Both the position numbers and the translations under genes were made by a program. The notes under the pieces were generated by a model. The model saw only the letters and a program-made list of their open reading frames with translations, ran no database searches and was not told the origin of the DNA. A DNA stretch of 64,000 nucleotides from Chloroflexota bacterium (GTDB taxonomy: Bacteria; Chloroflexota; Anaerolineae; J102), in the NCBI GenBank assembly GCA_029782215.1, contig JAKOVD010000110.1, forward strand, positions 45,538 through 109,537, in the 5' to 3' direction. Positions 17,102-26,400 of this stretch are shown here, one piece after another (position 1 is the stretch's first letter; each line of letters starts with the position of its first letter).

Positions 17102-18273
17102 GGCGCACCCACTGCGATGGTTGGTTCGGCGCGGCGCGCGGCCACATTTTCCCGCAGTCGCTGCCGCACCACGTGTTGGATGGCGTCGCGCGTCAATTCG
17201 GATTCCGCCAGCAGATCCATGAACGCATCTCCGCTCAGGGTCACGACCTCGACCGGCGCCTCCCCCGCTCTCACCGTGGCCACGCTGCGGTCGTGACGGA
17301 CCAGCTCGATCTCGCCAAAGTACTGCCCTGGTCCCATATGGGTCACCACGACCTCCGAGCCGCCGGATCGCGCCAAGGCAATGTTCACAGTGCCCTCGAC
17401 GATGATGTAGAAGCGGTCGCCAGGCTGCTCCTGCTGCATGATCACCTGCCCGGGGCCAAAACGCTGGTGCTCCAGCTTGTGCGACGCCTCCAGCATCTGC
17501 GCATGCGTCAACGTGGGCAGGGCCTTGACCACCCATTCATTGACGATCTCGCCGTCAGCGATCAGGACAGTCCGCGTCACGCGCTTGGCCAACGAGGAAT
17601 CGTGCGTCACCATCACGATCGTCTTCCCTCCCTTGACCAGACCCTCGAACATGCGAAAGACATCTTCGGCGGTGCGCGAGTCCAGGTTGCCGGTCGGTTC
17701 ATCCGCAAACACCAGGGGCGGATCGTTGGCCAGCGCCCTGGCGATGGCCACGCGCTGCTGCTGCCCACCGGATATCGCCGTAGGCAGCTTGTCCGCCTGG
17801 TCCGCCATCCCCACCATGTCCAGCAGCTCCATCGCCCGCGGCCGGCGCTCCGACGGCGCAAACATGTGGCAGAAGTCCATCGGCAGCATGATGTTCTCCA
17901 CCAACGACAGCATGGGCAGAAGCTGGAAGAACTGAAAGACGATGCCCTGGTTACGGCCCCGCCATACGGCCATTTCGTTCTCATCCAGGGTATTCAGCGA
18001 CATCCCCCCGACAACAACCTCGCCGGAGGAGGGTCGGTCGATGCCGGTAAGCATGTTCACCAGGGTCGACTTGCCGCTGCCCGACTTTCCGATGATGCCG
18101 ACGAACTCCCCCTGTTCGACGGCCAGGTTGATGCCCTTGAGTACAACGACATCTCCCGTCCCCACCTTGAAAGACTTCACGACGTCTTTCACCGTGATGA
18201 TAGCGGCGGCCTCACCAGTGCCAAACCCGGCAGGCACGGTAGGATGGTTATGGCGAAAAAGATGGCCGAACAC
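17098..18273 (-). CDS. ABC ATPase (LolD/MacB type) fused to a cyclic-nucleotide-binding domain
   Basis: About 391 residues. The ATPase comes first: Walker A GKSGSGKST, Q-loop region QGIVFQFFQLLP, signature SGGQQQR, Walker B PLVFADEPTGNLDS and the switch His in VTHD. From about residue 270 a CAP_ED-type domain follows: RFGPGQVIMQQEQPGDRFYIIVEG, then the phosphate-cassette-like FGEIELVRHDRSVATVRA. Fusion of an exporter ATPase with a cNMP-type sensor is uncommon, and ligand gating is an inference. A GTG at 18306 would give 11 more residues. I prefer the GTG at 18273 because GGAGGA lies 4-5 nt before it and the -10 at 18309-18314 puts transcription start near 18302, downstream of the other GTG. 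Confidence 0.88.
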   Translation of the reverse strand: MFGHLFRHNHPTVPAGFGTGEAAAIITVKDVVKSFKVGTGDVVVLKGINLAVEQGEFVGIIGKSGSGKSTLVNMLTGIDRPSSGEVVVGGMSLNTLDENEMAVWRGRNQGIVFQFFQLLPMLSLVENIMLPMDFCHMFAPSERRPRAMELLDMVGMADQADKLPTAISGGQQQRVAIARALANDPPLVFADEPTGNLDSRTAEDVFRMFEGLVKGGKTIVMVTHDSSLAKRVTRTVLIADGEIVNEWVVKALPTLTHAQMLEASHKLEHQRFGPGQVIMQQEQPGDRFYIIVEGTVNIALARSGGSEVVVTHMGPGQYFGEIELVRHDRSVATVRAGEAPVEVVTLSGDAFMDLLAESELTRDAIQHVVRQRLRENVAARRAEPTIAVGAP

Positions 18274-18308
18274 AGTCTCCTCCGCAAGTACGATCAACCT
18301 GATCACTT

Positions 18309-18314
18309 ATTATA
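18309..18314 (-). promoter_or_regulatory. -10 element for the ABC operon
   Basis: A perfect TATAAT on the minus strand, 36 nt upstream of the preferred GTG start. No convincing -35 hexamer is found 16-18 nt further upstream, so activator dependence or an alternative -35 contact is possible. Confidence 0.5.
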
Positions 18315-18407
18315 CGAACAAAACGCCGTCCGGTAGCACCCATTTTGATCGCGATTGTGTTCGGATCGCGCCGCGGCGGCGCCCCTGCCCGGTCCCCCCC
18401 CCAACAA

Positions 18408-18438
18408 AGAGCCCGACCGCTTCCGCAGGTCGGGCTCT
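18408..18438 (-). terminator. Intrinsic terminator of the osmC-like gene
   Basis: On the minus strand AGAGCCCGACC pairs perfectly with GGTCGGGCTCT around a 9-nt loop and continues into TTTGTT. It starts 24 nt after the stop codon of the OsmC gene and separates it from the ABC operon. Confidence 0.85.
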
Positions 18439-18462
18439 GTTACCAGTGAATGATCGCAGGTC

Positions 18463-18885
18463 CTAAGGGTGCAGCTTGGCGACCACCGTGACGTTGGGGA
18501 CGGCGGCCAGCGCCTTGGAGACGGGGCAGTTGGCCTTGGCCTCAGCAACCTTCTCCTGGAACGTCGCTTCGTCCAAACCAGGCACCTTGGCCTCGGTGTG
18601 CAGATCGATGCGGGTGATGGTCGGTCCCGCCTCCAGATGGACGGTCGCCTTGGTGTGAATGTGTGTGGGCGTGAAGCCCGCCTTGGTGAGGAGCGCCGAC
18701 AGGAACATCGAATAGCAGCCGGCGTGGGCTGCACCCACCAGTTCCTCGGGGTTCGTGCCTTTGGCCTCTTCAAACCGGGATGCGTAGGTGTACGGTCCCT
18801 CAAAATAGCCGCTCTGGACCTTCATTGTGCCGCTGCCATCTCGCAGTGTGCCCAGCCAGGTCGCTTCTGCCTTGCGAATCGTCAT
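18463..18885 (-). CDS. osmC: OsmC-family peroxiredoxin
   Basis: A 140-residue cytoplasmic protein that reduces organic hydroperoxides with a Cys pair. The peroxidatic Cys is in GAAHAGCYSMFLSALL (residue ~57) and the resolving Cys in EAKANCPVSKAL (~119); the catalytic Arg/Glu region is SRFEEAKGTNPEELVG. It is closer to the OsmC subgroup (GSGTMKVQSG.FEGPYTYASRFE) than to Ohr. GGCGGAG precedes the ATG at a workable distance. It is monocistronic, closed by the terminator at 18408-18438. Confidence 0.93.
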   Translation of the reverse strand: MTIRKAEATWLGTLRDGSGTMKVQSGYFEGPYTYASRFEEAKGTNPEELVGAAHAGCYSMFLSALLTKAGFTPTHIHTKATVHLEAGPTITRIDLHTEAKVPGLDEATFQEKVAEAKANCPVSKALAAVPNVTVVAKLHP

Positions 18886-18985
18886 GGTGTCTCCGCCTCA
18901 TTTAGGGGTGAATCGAATGGTCTCTGGCGCGTATGCCAACCTTTTGTCGCGGCGTCCACCCAACTTCTTACGCGTATCCCCTCCC

Positions 18986-19051
18986 TATGTCATGCTGAAC
19001 GGGTTCCTCCACCCAACCCTCTCCCTCACGCAGCTCCGGTGAAGCATCTCG
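18986..19051 (+). repeat. Interspersed intergenic repeat, copy 1
   Basis: Begins TATGTCATGCTGAACGGGT and ends GTGAAGCATCTCG, with a variable ~34-nt middle. Copy 2 follows 8 nt downstream with identical ends and a different centre. Conserved ends of the form 'GTCATGCTGAAC...GTGAAGCATCTC' recur as dispersed intergenic repeats in unrelated bacteria. Confidence 0.75.
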
Positions 19052-19059
19052 CCCCGCCT

Positions 19060-19124
19060 TATGTCATGCTGAACGGGTGCTTCGGCCTGCCACCGCCATC
19101 GCCCAACCCCAGTGAAGCATCTCG
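19060..19124 (+). repeat. Interspersed intergenic repeat, copy 2
   Basis: Same terminal blocks as copy 1 (19 nt at the left end, 13 nt at the right end). The element ends 21 nt before the stop-codon side of the downstream minus-strand gene at 19145, so it lies in that gene's 3' region. Confidence 0.75.
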
Positions 19125-19144
19125 GCGGATTCTGAGCAGCCAGA

Positions 19145-21268
19145 TTACCCCTGATTCCCGTTCTGCAGCCGCGGCAGATAGACACGCACGACCGCCGCCG
19201 AACCCACGGCGTACTTCAAGTCGCTGTCGGTGGCGTCATAGTAGCTCAGGCGGGGACCGCCATCGCCGGCCACCGCCAGCGACACGAAACTGCCCGCGTC
19301 GCTGCTGTCGTCCACCGTCTCGACCGTCCACCCGGACTCCAACCGCCTGGCAAGCTTCAGCGAGCTGGTCAGGTCGTCGTAATAGCCGATCATCGGGTTT
19401 CCTGCTTCATCAAGGCCGAGCGCATCAAAGCCGGCAAGACCCGACGCCGCCACAGGCTCCGCCTGCCAGGCGCCGTCCACCTTCGCGGCGAACATGAGCT
19501 GCAGGGTGGTCATGTCGTAGTAGCTGATGCAGGGGTCGCCGGCCGCATCCAGCTTCAGCGACGGGTAGTTGCCCGTATCACCCTCACTGCTGGCCGTCTC
19601 CACGTCCCACCCGTCCGCCGACTCCGAGGCATACTTCAGATCCTGGTTTCCGGCATCGTAGTACGCCACGTGGGCGCGGTTGGCGGCATCTACCGCCAGC
19701 GAGACATAGCTGAGCGAACCGGTCGAGTCCACCGTCCCGATCTCCCATCCCGACTCGGTCTGGCGGGCAACCCTCACCGTTCCGTCACTGCCATCATAGT
19801 ACGCGATCCGTCCCCTGCCGTCGGCATCCAGGGCCAGCGCGATGCTGGCGCCAAGCGGCGCATCGGCTACCACCGTCTCGATCTGCCATCCGTTTTCCGT
19901 TGCTGCGGCGTACTTGAGCGTGCTCTGTGAAGCTGCCAGGTAGGCGATGCGCGCTTCGTCCGACCCGGTCAGGGCGAGCGCCGTGGCTCCACCTGCCCCC
20001 GGCTCATCGTCCACTGTCTCTGTGATCCAGTCGCCGGCGGCATTGGTCGCGACCTTGAGTGCATCCCTATCGACGTCGTGATAGCTGATGTGTGCCATCC
20101 CGGCCCGATCGAGGGCCAGCGAGGTCTGGTCGCCCGCCTGTCCGGCGCTGTCAACCACGCGCACCCTCCACCCCTCAGGGCCGTGCACGCTGTACTTGAG
20201 CAGACTGTCAGCCGTGGCCAGGTAGGACACCTGCTCGCGCCCCTCACCGTCGATGGTGAGCGACGTCGCCGCGCCCGCCCCTTGGCCGGCATCGACGACG
20301 CTGATCTCCCATTTGGCGCCGTTAAAGTGCGCCAGCTTGAGCGACTCCTGCTGCCAGTCGTGATAGCTGATCACGGGCAGCCCGCCGCTGTCCAGTGCCA
20401 GGGACGTGAATGCGCCCACGTCGCCTTCGGCGTCGACCGTTTGCAGGTCCCATGCATCCCCCGTCCAGTGCGCCAGCTTCAGGGTGTGTTGGGTCTCGTC
20501 ATTGTAGCTGATGTAGGGGTTGCCATCGGCGTCGAGCGCCAGCGAGTCGTCCTTGCCCACGTCCCCCTCGGCATCGACCGTCTGGACCTCCCAACCCCCA
20601 GGCGTTTGCCGCGCATAGACCAGGTCACCGCCGTTCAGATCATAGTAGCTGATGTGCAGCCCACCCGCCCCATCGATGGCCAGGTTGATGTTGCGCGCCA
20701 CCCAGTTCAGAGGGATCGCCTCGGTGACATTCCAGGCGTTCCCCGACCCTTGCGCGACCTTGATGGCCGGCGTCGAATCGTCGTAATAGGCGATGGCTGG
20801 ACGTCCGAGGCCGTCGAGAGCCAGCGCCGCGCTGGCGCCCACTTCGCCGGCGCTGTCCACGACCTCCACCTTCCAACCCTGCGGCGTCTGCGACGCGTAC
20901 TTCAGATCGCCCCGGTAACTGTCCTGGTAGGCGATGTGGCTGTAGCCGGCCTTGTCCACCGCCAGCGAAGCATAGGCGCCCACGCCGGGACTCACGTCAA
21001 CCGTGGCGTACTGCCACACGCCCTCCTCCTCCCAGGCGAAGTAGAGGTGGTCCCCGCCGTAGGCAAGGCGAGGGTATCCGGCGTCGTTCACCCGCAGGCT
21101 GTGGTTGCTGACCTCGTCGAAGCGCTTGGGACAGTCGACGCATTGGATGTCCCAGGTGGCCTTTGCTGCCGGCGGGCGAGCGGGAGCAGCTCTTGCGCTG
21201 GGCGCCACCAGCGCCCGCAGCGTCAGGGAGCCTATCAGTGCGCCGAGGAGCGCCAGGGCAAAGACCAT
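19145..21268 (-). CDS. Secreted ~48-residue-repeat protein (propeller-like)
   Basis: About 707 residues. A hydrophobic leader (VFALALLGALIGSLTLRALVA ... SARA) is followed by about a dozen repeats of ~48 residues of the form 'SLALD..G.P.ISYYD.....LKYA....GW..ETVDS.G.VG'. This beta-rich repeat, with a Tyr-Tyr-Asp core and a Trp, suggests one or two beta-propellers. The C-terminus is VRVYLPRLQNGNQG. The leader lacks the usual positive n-region, yet the frame stays open upstream of the ATG and encodes RRTWLRS directly before it with no ATG, GTG or TTG. The true start may be a rarer codon upstream. No enzyme motif is seen; a ligand-binding or surface role is inferred. Confidence 0.75.
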   Translation of the reverse strand: MVFALALLGALIGSLTLRALVAPSARAAPARPPAAKATWDIQCVDCPKRFDEVSNHSLRVNDAGYPRLAYGGDHLYFAWEEEGVWQYATVDVSPGVGAYASLAVDKAGYSHIAYQDSYRGDLKYASQTPQGWKVEVVDSAGEVGASAALALDGLGRPAIAYYDDSTPAIKVAQGSGNAWNVTEAIPLNWVARNINLAIDGAGGLHISYYDLNGGDLVYARQTPGGWEVQTVDAEGDVGKDDSLALDADGNPYISYNDETQHTLKLAHWTGDAWDLQTVDAEGDVGAFTSLALDSGGLPVISYHDWQQESLKLAHFNGAKWEISVVDAGQGAGAATSLTIDGEGREQVSYLATADSLLKYSVHGPEGWRVRVVDSAGQAGDQTSLALDRAGMAHISYHDVDRDALKVATNAAGDWITETVDDEPGAGGATALALTGSDEARIAYLAASQSTLKYAAATENGWQIETVVADAPLGASIALALDADGRGRIAYYDGSDGTVRVARQTESGWEIGTVDSTGSLSYVSLAVDAANRAHVAYYDAGNQDLKYASESADGWDVETASSEGDTGNYPSLKLDAAGDPCISYYDMTTLQLMFAAKVDGAWQAEPVAASGLAGFDALGLDEAGNPMIGYYDDLTSSLKLARRLESGWTVETVDDSSDAGSFVSLAVAGDGGPRLSYYDATDSDLKYAVGSAAVVRVYLPRLQNGNQG

Positions 21269-21378
21269 CGAGCGCAGCCACGTCCTGCGGCCCGAACGCG
21301 TCGCAGCCGAAAGTGCACCCCGGCGTCGATCAGCGCCTGGCTGTAAGGCGATGCTCCCGGCCTTGGGGCGATCGGCGC

Positions 21379-23283
21379 TCAGTACTCGAACCCTAGCTCG
21401 GCGTAGTCGACTTTGGCGTGCTCCCTGTGCCCGCCATCTTGGTTTGGATCACGCACAACCAGGCGGAACTCGCTGCTTGCCAACTCACCCAGCGTCGATG
21501 CTCGCCAGACGTTGAAGGAATAGACGGCACTAACGTCCTTGTTCCACAGCACCGGCGCCGCCTGTCCCAATTCCAGCACGGTTCCATCCTGCAGCACCTG
21601 CTGCGCTGCCAGCACGGCGCCATCATAGAAAGCCTGCACCTTAACCCGCAGGGTTGGCCGCAGAACGTTTGTCGCCACGGAGAGTCCGCCCGGGCTCCAC
21701 CTGCTCAGGATGGCGGGTGTTTCCAACTGCATGTCAAGCGTCCCCCCGCTGGTCCGCAAGGGTGACGTGACGTCCTTTCCGTCATACAGCCCATAGGCCA
21801 GTCGCGCTGTGCTGTGCTGGCCATAGCCGACGCCTTTCCCCTTGTTCACATTCTCAGCGATCTCGGCGACCCGTTTGAGGTCCTTGTCCGTAGCCGAAGG
21901 AAGCAGAATCCACGTTTCGAGCTCGATGGCAACGCCGCCAACCGTGGTGACAGGCGTCAGACCAGGCAGGTTTACCGGTGTCGGCGGCAGCAGGCGTCCA
22001 CTGGCCATGTTGAGCTGCAGCGCCGCATCCTGCTTCAGCGCCCGCCCCATCTCGCCGCCGCCCGGCTTCTGGAGGATCTCACAGATCCCGCCCTTTTCCC
22101 CAAACACCTGCGATGTCTCTTCGGCCTTCTTCACGATCAATGCCAGGTCCGCCGGTTTGTAGGTCGGATGTCCGACCTGTCTGCACTCGCGGTTCCATTC
22201 TGCTGGCTTCAGCAGGTCATAGTACCCGAGGTTCACCTCGTTGGCGCCGCTGCTCACGGCAATGCTGACCGGAGACCCGTTCTCCGCCACCCAACCGGCG
22301 GGCACGCTCAGCGGATCGACGCTCAACGTGTGCAGGCCAACCGCCAGACCGCTGTAGACAAAGGATCCATCGTGATCGGTAGCCAGCGAAACGCCTCCGT
22401 CCAGGCTGACCAGCGCATTGGGCAGGGGCGCTTCGTCCGGATCGACAACGCCATCGCCGTCGACATCCTTCCAGACAGTCCCGGACAGGACGCCAGGAAG
22501 TGCGCCGAGGTCTGCCTCTTGTGTGCCTGTCACTTCTCCGCTCACGATGGGGAGGGCTTTGGCATTCGTCTGGCACCCCCCCGGCAGCAGACTGCGGAGC
22601 AAGTGCTGCCCCGGAGGCAGTCCGTTGAGGCTGTACCAACCGGAGGCATCCGTGAGGCCTGATGCCAGGATGCTGTCCCCAAAGTTGATCGTGCCGCTGT
22701 GGTCCACATCACGATAGATCTCCACGGTCGCTCCCGCGATGCCAGCCTCGCCTGCATCCACGCTCCCATTGCCGTTCAGGTCCTGCCACACGGTGCCCTG
22801 GACCGGCATCGGCCAGCTCATGCCGAACGTCGCCCCTGTCGCGTTCTGACCATCGGCCAAATCATACGTGATTTCAGCCGGCAGTGTGGGCAAATAGGCT
22901 GCGGGGACGTTCACGCTCAGGCGGTAGCTCCCGGCATTCAGTCCGGTGAAGCTGAACGGATAGGGACCGTGATTGGCGCTGGCCTCGCAGTAGCCAAAGG
23001 CGTCTGGGTCCGGCGTGATGGCCTGGCTCATGGCATATCCCGAACCATCGGCCGCCTGCAGGGTCACGACGACGCCGCAGAGCGCCGCCTGGGCCTCAGC
23101 GCTGTCCATCTGTCCATCGCCGTTCATGTCGTTAAACAAAGACCCGCCGATGCCTCCTGAACCGTCCACCACCGCCACACCGGCTTCGCCCGTGGGTCCT
23201 GAAGAGGCAATCACGGGCAGGGCGACGGTCAGAAGGATGATAAAGGAAAGCGCAAACGACCTTTTGATTCGAATCATGATCAT
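21379..23283 (-). CDS. Secreted SdrD_B-domain protein with a unique C-terminal domain
   Basis: About 634 residues. The signal peptide is MIMIRIKRSFALSFIILLTVALPVIA. Three SdrD_B/Cna-B-like domains follow, each opening with a calcium-loop-like motif: GGSLFNDMNGDGQMDSAEAQ, QGTVWQDLNGNGSVDAGEAG and SGTVWKDVDGDGVVDPDEAP (roughly residues 45, 160 and 265). The last ~300 residues (from LLKPAEWNRECRQVGHP) form a domain I do not recognise; a stretch beginning DLALIVKKAEETSQVFGEKGG is helical, the rest beta-like. An upstream in-frame start (23319) would add 12 residues before the signal peptide. No cell-wall sorting motif is seen. The 11-nt-phased direct repeat at 23388 lies upstream. Confidence 0.75.
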   Translation of the reverse strand: MIMIRIKRSFALSFIILLTVALPVIASSGPTGEAGVAVVDGSGGIGGSLFNDMNGDGQMDSAEAQAALCGVVVTLQAADGSGYAMSQAITPDPDAFGYCEASANHGPYPFSFTGLNAGSYRLSVNVPAAYLPTLPAEITYDLADGQNATGATFGMSWPMPVQGTVWQDLNGNGSVDAGEAGIAGATVEIYRDVDHSGTINFGDSILASGLTDASGWYSLNGLPPGQHLLRSLLPGGCQTNAKALPIVSGEVTGTQEADLGALPGVLSGTVWKDVDGDGVVDPDEAPLPNALVSLDGGVSLATDHDGSFVYSGLAVGLHTLSVDPLSVPAGWVAENGSPVSIAVSSGANEVNLGYYDLLKPAEWNRECRQVGHPTYKPADLALIVKKAEETSQVFGEKGGICEILQKPGGGEMGRALKQDAALQLNMASGRLLPPTPVNLPGLTPVTTVGGVAIELETWILLPSATDKDLKRVAEIAENVNKGKGVGYGQHSTARLAYGLYDGKDVTSPLRTSGGTLDMQLETPAILSRWSPGGLSVATNVLRPTLRVKVQAFYDGAVLAAQQVLQDGTVLELGQAAPVLWNKDVSAVYSFNVWRASTLGELASSEFRLVVRDPNQDGGHREHAKVDYAELGFEY

Positions 23284-23358
23284 TTTCCGGTGAACGAGCA
23301 GGGTCAGGTGAATCGGCATAAGAGCTGTTGCCTGAAAAGCATAAAAAGACCCTTATAC

Positions 23359-23364
23359 ATCATA
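23359..23364 (-). promoter_or_regulatory. Candidate -10 for the SdrD_B protein gene
   Basis: TATGAT on the minus strand, 76 nt upstream of the preferred start codon. No good -35 is present at 16-18 nt. The direct-repeat element at 23388-23409 lies where an activator site would sit (about -36 to -57). Confidence 0.4.
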
Positions 23365-23387
23365 CCGCGGTATTCCCAAGTTTGTGC

Positions 23388-23409
23388 CTTACAATTGGCT
23401 TACAATTGC
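23388..23409. promoter_or_regulatory. 11-nt-phased direct repeat, candidate response-regulator operator
   Basis: CTTACA, five bases, CTTACA (23388-23393 and 23399-23404), with matching ATTG after each hexamer. Direct hexamers one helical turn apart are typical of sites for PhoB/OmpR-family winged-helix regulators. A second copy of the same element is at 30440-30461, also upstream of a minus-strand secreted-protein gene. Confidence 0.5.
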
Positions 23410-23447
23410 CCGCAACCCCGATTTCACCTCACCTACGTCATCCCCGT

Positions 23448-23486
23448 GCCGGGGTGGGACGGCCGTTGCGACCATCCCACCCCGGC
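23448..23486 (-). terminator. Strong hairpin after the first subtilase gene
   Basis: GCCGGGGTGGGA (23448-23459) and TCCCACCCCGGC (23475-23486) form a perfect 12-bp stem 8 nt beyond the end of the gene at 23494. No T tract follows on the minus strand. Confidence 0.6.
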
Positions 23487-23493
23487 AGACACG

Positions 23494-26400
23494 CTACTGA
23501 ATCCGGATAGCGGAAACCATCGGCAGCTTGCTGCCCCCGTTCTGGGCAAAGGCGATGTTCAGCACACCGTCGGTGACGGTGGTCGTGTAGGTCTTTTCCA
23601 GGGCCGTGGCGCTGCCCACCGTGCCGTACACGCTCAGCGCGTTCTCAACCACCACGCCTTCGATCATGATCTTCATCAACCGGCTGGAAGCCTTCGTCAC
23701 CTCAAACTCGGCGAACCTGAGCGTGACCTGGTAGGTTCCGTTCGGTACGGCGAACCGGTACTCGCCGGGATTCTCACGCCAGTACTGGTAGAGCGGATCG
23801 TCGACCGTGCCGTTCACGCTCTTCGTCGTGTACTTGGCGGTGCCGCCCGTGTAGCCCCAGGAGCCAGCGTTGTACGGCTGGTCGGCGGCCCAGGTCGTCC
23901 CCGTGGCATCGGTATAGGCCACTCCACCGGCGTTCACCTGCCAGCCGCTGTAGTAGGGCGCAAAGGTCAGCGTGGGCGTCGCCGTAGGCATCGGGGTCAA
24001 AGTGGGTCCGCCCGGCGTGATCGTCGGCGTCCATGTCGGTGTCGGCGCCGTCGACGCCGGCGCCGCCGAAACCACCTCTACGGCGGAGACCATCGGCGAC
24101 TTGCGGCCGCTGACCTTGGCAAACACGATGTTCAGGAGGCCATCGCTCACCGTCGTCTGGTAGGTCCTGTCCAGGGCCGTCGCTTTCCCGACCATCTTGT
24201 AGACATCCAGACCCGTCTCCACGTCCACCCCTTCGATGCTGATCTTCATGAGACGGTCGCCGATCGTCGTGGTGCCAAACTCGGCGAACTTCAGGGTCAC
24301 CAGGTAAGCGCCGTCCGGCACGGTGAACCGGTATTCAGATATCCCCTCCCGGTATTTCTGATAGAGCGCATCGTCGACCGTGCCGTTGACCGCCGTCGTG
24401 CTCGATTTGGCGCTGCCGCTCACGTAGCCCCACGTTCCCGCGGTGAATGCCTTGTCGGCCGCCCACCCTTGGCTGGCTGAGTCCGTGAACAGTTTGCCGC
24501 CCGCATTGACCCGCTGGACGTACGGCGCCATGGTGGGGGTAGCCGTCGGAGGCAATGTAGGCGTGCTGGTCGGGAGCGAAGTGGGGGTACTGGTTGGAAG
24601 CGGCGTCGGGGTAGGTGCGGGGGTGGTTGTCGACAAACCGCCCGGGCCCGGAGTGGGTGTATTGGTCGGCAGTGGCGTTGCCGTGTTGGTGGGCAGCACC
24701 GGCGTGTTGGTGGGCGACACCGGCGTGTTGGTGGGCGACACCGGCGTGTTAGTCGGCGGCACCGGCGTGTTGGTCGGCGGCACCGGCGTGTTGGTCGGCG
24801 GCACCGGCGTGTTGGTCGGCGGCACCGGCGTGTTGGTCGGCGGCACCGGGGTGTTGGTCGGCGGCACCGGGGTGTTGGTCGGCGGCACCGGGGTGTTGGT
24901 CGGCGGCGTTAGTGGCGTCGGGGTCCTCGTCGGCGTGGGGGTGGGGAGCGGCGTCGCCGTCGAGGTGGGCGCCACCGTCGGAGTGTTGGTGGGCAGCGGC
25001 GTCGGTGTCGGCGCCATCGTCGGCGTGGGTGTATAGGCGGCCCAGGTCTGCGCCAGGGCCAGGGCTGCGCCGGCATCGATCCGGCCCCACCCGTAGTAGT
25101 CATCGCGTCCTGCCGTTCCCAGGTCCACCGCCGACCGCTGGATGATGTCGCGAACGTCCGCCACGCCCAGCTCGGGGCGAGCCGACCGGATCAGCGCCGC
25201 CAATGCGGCGACATGCGGTGAGGCCATCGAGGTGCCGCTCAGGAACTCATACGTCGTGGGATCGGCGCTCGAACGCCAGTAGGTGCTCCAGATCCGGTCG
25301 CCCGGCGCCACGACGTCCAGCCAGGTCCCGTAGTCCGACGTTGAGACTCGCGTATCGGTGCTGTCGGTTGAGCCTACGGCCAGCACGCCTGCCAGCGCTG
25401 CCGGATAGAAAGGTGTATAGGTACCGTTGTTGCCCGACGCGGCTACCACGACGACGTTGTTATTCAGCGCATTGTTCACGGCGTCGCGACCGCTTTGCGA
25501 GATCGACGTCCCCCCCAGGCTCAGGTTGATGACGCTGGCGCCGTGACCGACGGCATAATTGATGCCGGCGGCGATATTGGCCCAGGTTCCTGAGTTGGCA
25601 TAGTTGAGCGCCTTGATGGGCATAATCCTGACCCTCGGCGCAATGCCCGTTGACCCCAGGCCGTTGTCCATGGCAGCCGCGATGATCCCAGCTACGTGCG
25701 TGCCATGTCCCTGGTCATCCGAGGGGTCAGCATCGCCGTTCACAAAGTCCATGCCCTCCGCGATGCGGCCGTTGAACTCGGGATGCGTCAGCGAAAGCCC
25801 CGAATCCACCACGGCGACGATGAGGTTTGGATCACCGGCTGTCACGTCCCAGGCGCTCCCAGCATCGATCTTCTGCGGCGCGTATACGCGCAGGACATTG
25901 CCATAATCAGGGTCGGTGGGCGTCAGCTCGCCCTGGACGATGCCGTTGGGCTCGGCCCAGCGCACGTCCGCCAACTTGCTGAACCAGGCCACGTAGTCAG
26001 CGACCCGACCCACTGGCACCCGCACCACGTAGATGTTCAGGTCGGGGATGCGCTGCCGGATCGCCAATCCCTCGACCTGCAGCAGCCTGGTCACCGCTTC
26101 AGGCCCCATCCCCTCGACGAAGCGCACCACCACCTCGTCGGCAACCGCATCCGGATGACCGGCGCGGCGCAACGCCGTCGCCTTCATTGGGCTACCCCCG
26201 CTCAGACCGATCGCCAACGACACATTGCCACTGGCATCGTCGTCGCTCAGCGTGAGCGCCGTGCTCTTGGGCGCCGAGTTTCCCCCCGGCTGCAGCACAC
26301 GCACCACCTGCGGTCCGGGCGTCAGGTAGCCGATCACCCAGTTGCCCTGGTCGTCCGTGTTGGCGCTTCCCACCAGCGACTCACCGTATTGGTAGACGCC

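Noticed and set aside
24698..24909. CRISPR-like array
   Set aside because: Units are contiguous 21-bp in-frame coding repeats without spacers.
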